Assembly: GCF_001836165.1 (NCBI RefSeq)
Contig: NZ_KV827652.1
Location: forward strand, 1 to 62,274
DNA length: 62,274 nucleotides
Reading direction: 5' to 3'
Source of the DNA: Corynebacterium sp. HMSC036D02
Lineage (GTDB): Bacteria; Actinomycetota; Actinomycetes; Mycobacteriales; Mycobacteriaceae
Position numbers and translations under genes: made by a program. Position 1 is the first letter of the stretch, and every line of letters begins with the position of its first letter. The notes under the pieces were generated by a model that did no database searches, was not told where the DNA came from, and saw nothing but the letters and a program-made list of their open reading frames with translations. This document shows positions 62,246 through 62,274 of this stretch, one piece after another.

Positions 62246-62274
62246 GGCGAGTTCAGGCGGTGAATGCATCTATA

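Overview
The window is a stretch of high-GC actinobacterial chromosome, almost certainly from a Corynebacterium. Supporting genes include sigH-rshA-whcE, mtrAB-lpqB, adnAB, the mycothiol-type anti-sigma factor RshA, a WhiB2-type gene beside mannose and arabinogalactan genes, and the 24-residue ribosomal protein bL37. Gene order broadly follows the Mycobacterium tuberculosis Rv3193c-Rv3268 region and the C. glutamicum cg0840s-cg0890s region (from general knowledge of those genomes). I cannot name the species. About 60 protein genes and one tRNA are supported, and coding density is high.

Layout. 1-8.8 kb: an initiator tRNA, a large UPF0182 membrane protein, a PPA1309-family protein, a lipoprotein, a PDZ/Lon-like protease, a DUF2342 protein, a small SprT/M48-like metallopeptidase and a ThiF/cyclodehydratase-like protein. 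8.8-20 kb: a DNA repair and maintenance block on the minus strand (UvrD2, a NudC-like Nudix protein, a potassium channel, and the AdnB and AdnA resection motor-nuclease). 20-24.4 kb: DUF3152, DUF3107, a DEAD-box RNA helicase and membrane proteins. 24.4-30 kb: whcE, bL37, rshA-sigH, a Cys-tRNA(Pro) deacylase, a SRAP abasic-site protein, aroA and rsgA. 30-36.7 kb: small secreted membrane-anchored proteins of unknown role, an HAD protein, secA and hpf. 36.8-42.7 kb: comF, lpqB, mtrB, mtrA, tmk and a DUF4259 gene. 43-46.3 kb: a Pro/Thr/Ser-rich envelope protein, manA and a TobH-like gene. 46.3-52.3 kb: a sulfite reduction and siroheme module (cobA, cysZ-like exporter, sirohydrochlorin chelatase, cysX-like protein, sulfite reductase, ferredoxin-NADP reductase). 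It sits inside what is elsewhere a continuous mannose-activation block. 52.4-60.4 kb: pmmA, DUF3499, a degenerate metallopeptidase, a WhiB2-type regulator, a mannose-1-phosphate guanylyltransferase, WbbL, an LCP ligase and a TIGR03089 protein. 60.4-62.3 kb: a second TauE/SafE transporter and an AbiEi-like/DUF559 nuclease gene flanked by 36-bp direct repeats.

How the genes work together. ManA, PmmA and the guanylyltransferase make GDP-mannose, while WbbL and the LCP protein build and attach arabinogalactan. MtrAB-LpqB senses the state of the wall. SigH/RshA and WhcE handle redox stress. The cys module reduces sulfite using siroheme made by CobA and CysY and electrons delivered through Fpr. AdnAB, UvrD2 and the SRAP protein deal with broken or damaged DNA.

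The most unusual signals are: (1) the AbiEi/DUF559 gene bounded by near-identical direct repeats, with a related palindrome about 9 kb away; (2) mtrB, which appears to start at an ATT codon; (3) a 19-bp tandem repeat just upstream of pmmA and a 23-bp tandem repeat after rsgA; (4) many start codons 6-8 nt after a -10 box, which implies leaderless mRNAs. Some divergent gene pairs have their -10 boxes almost on top of each other.
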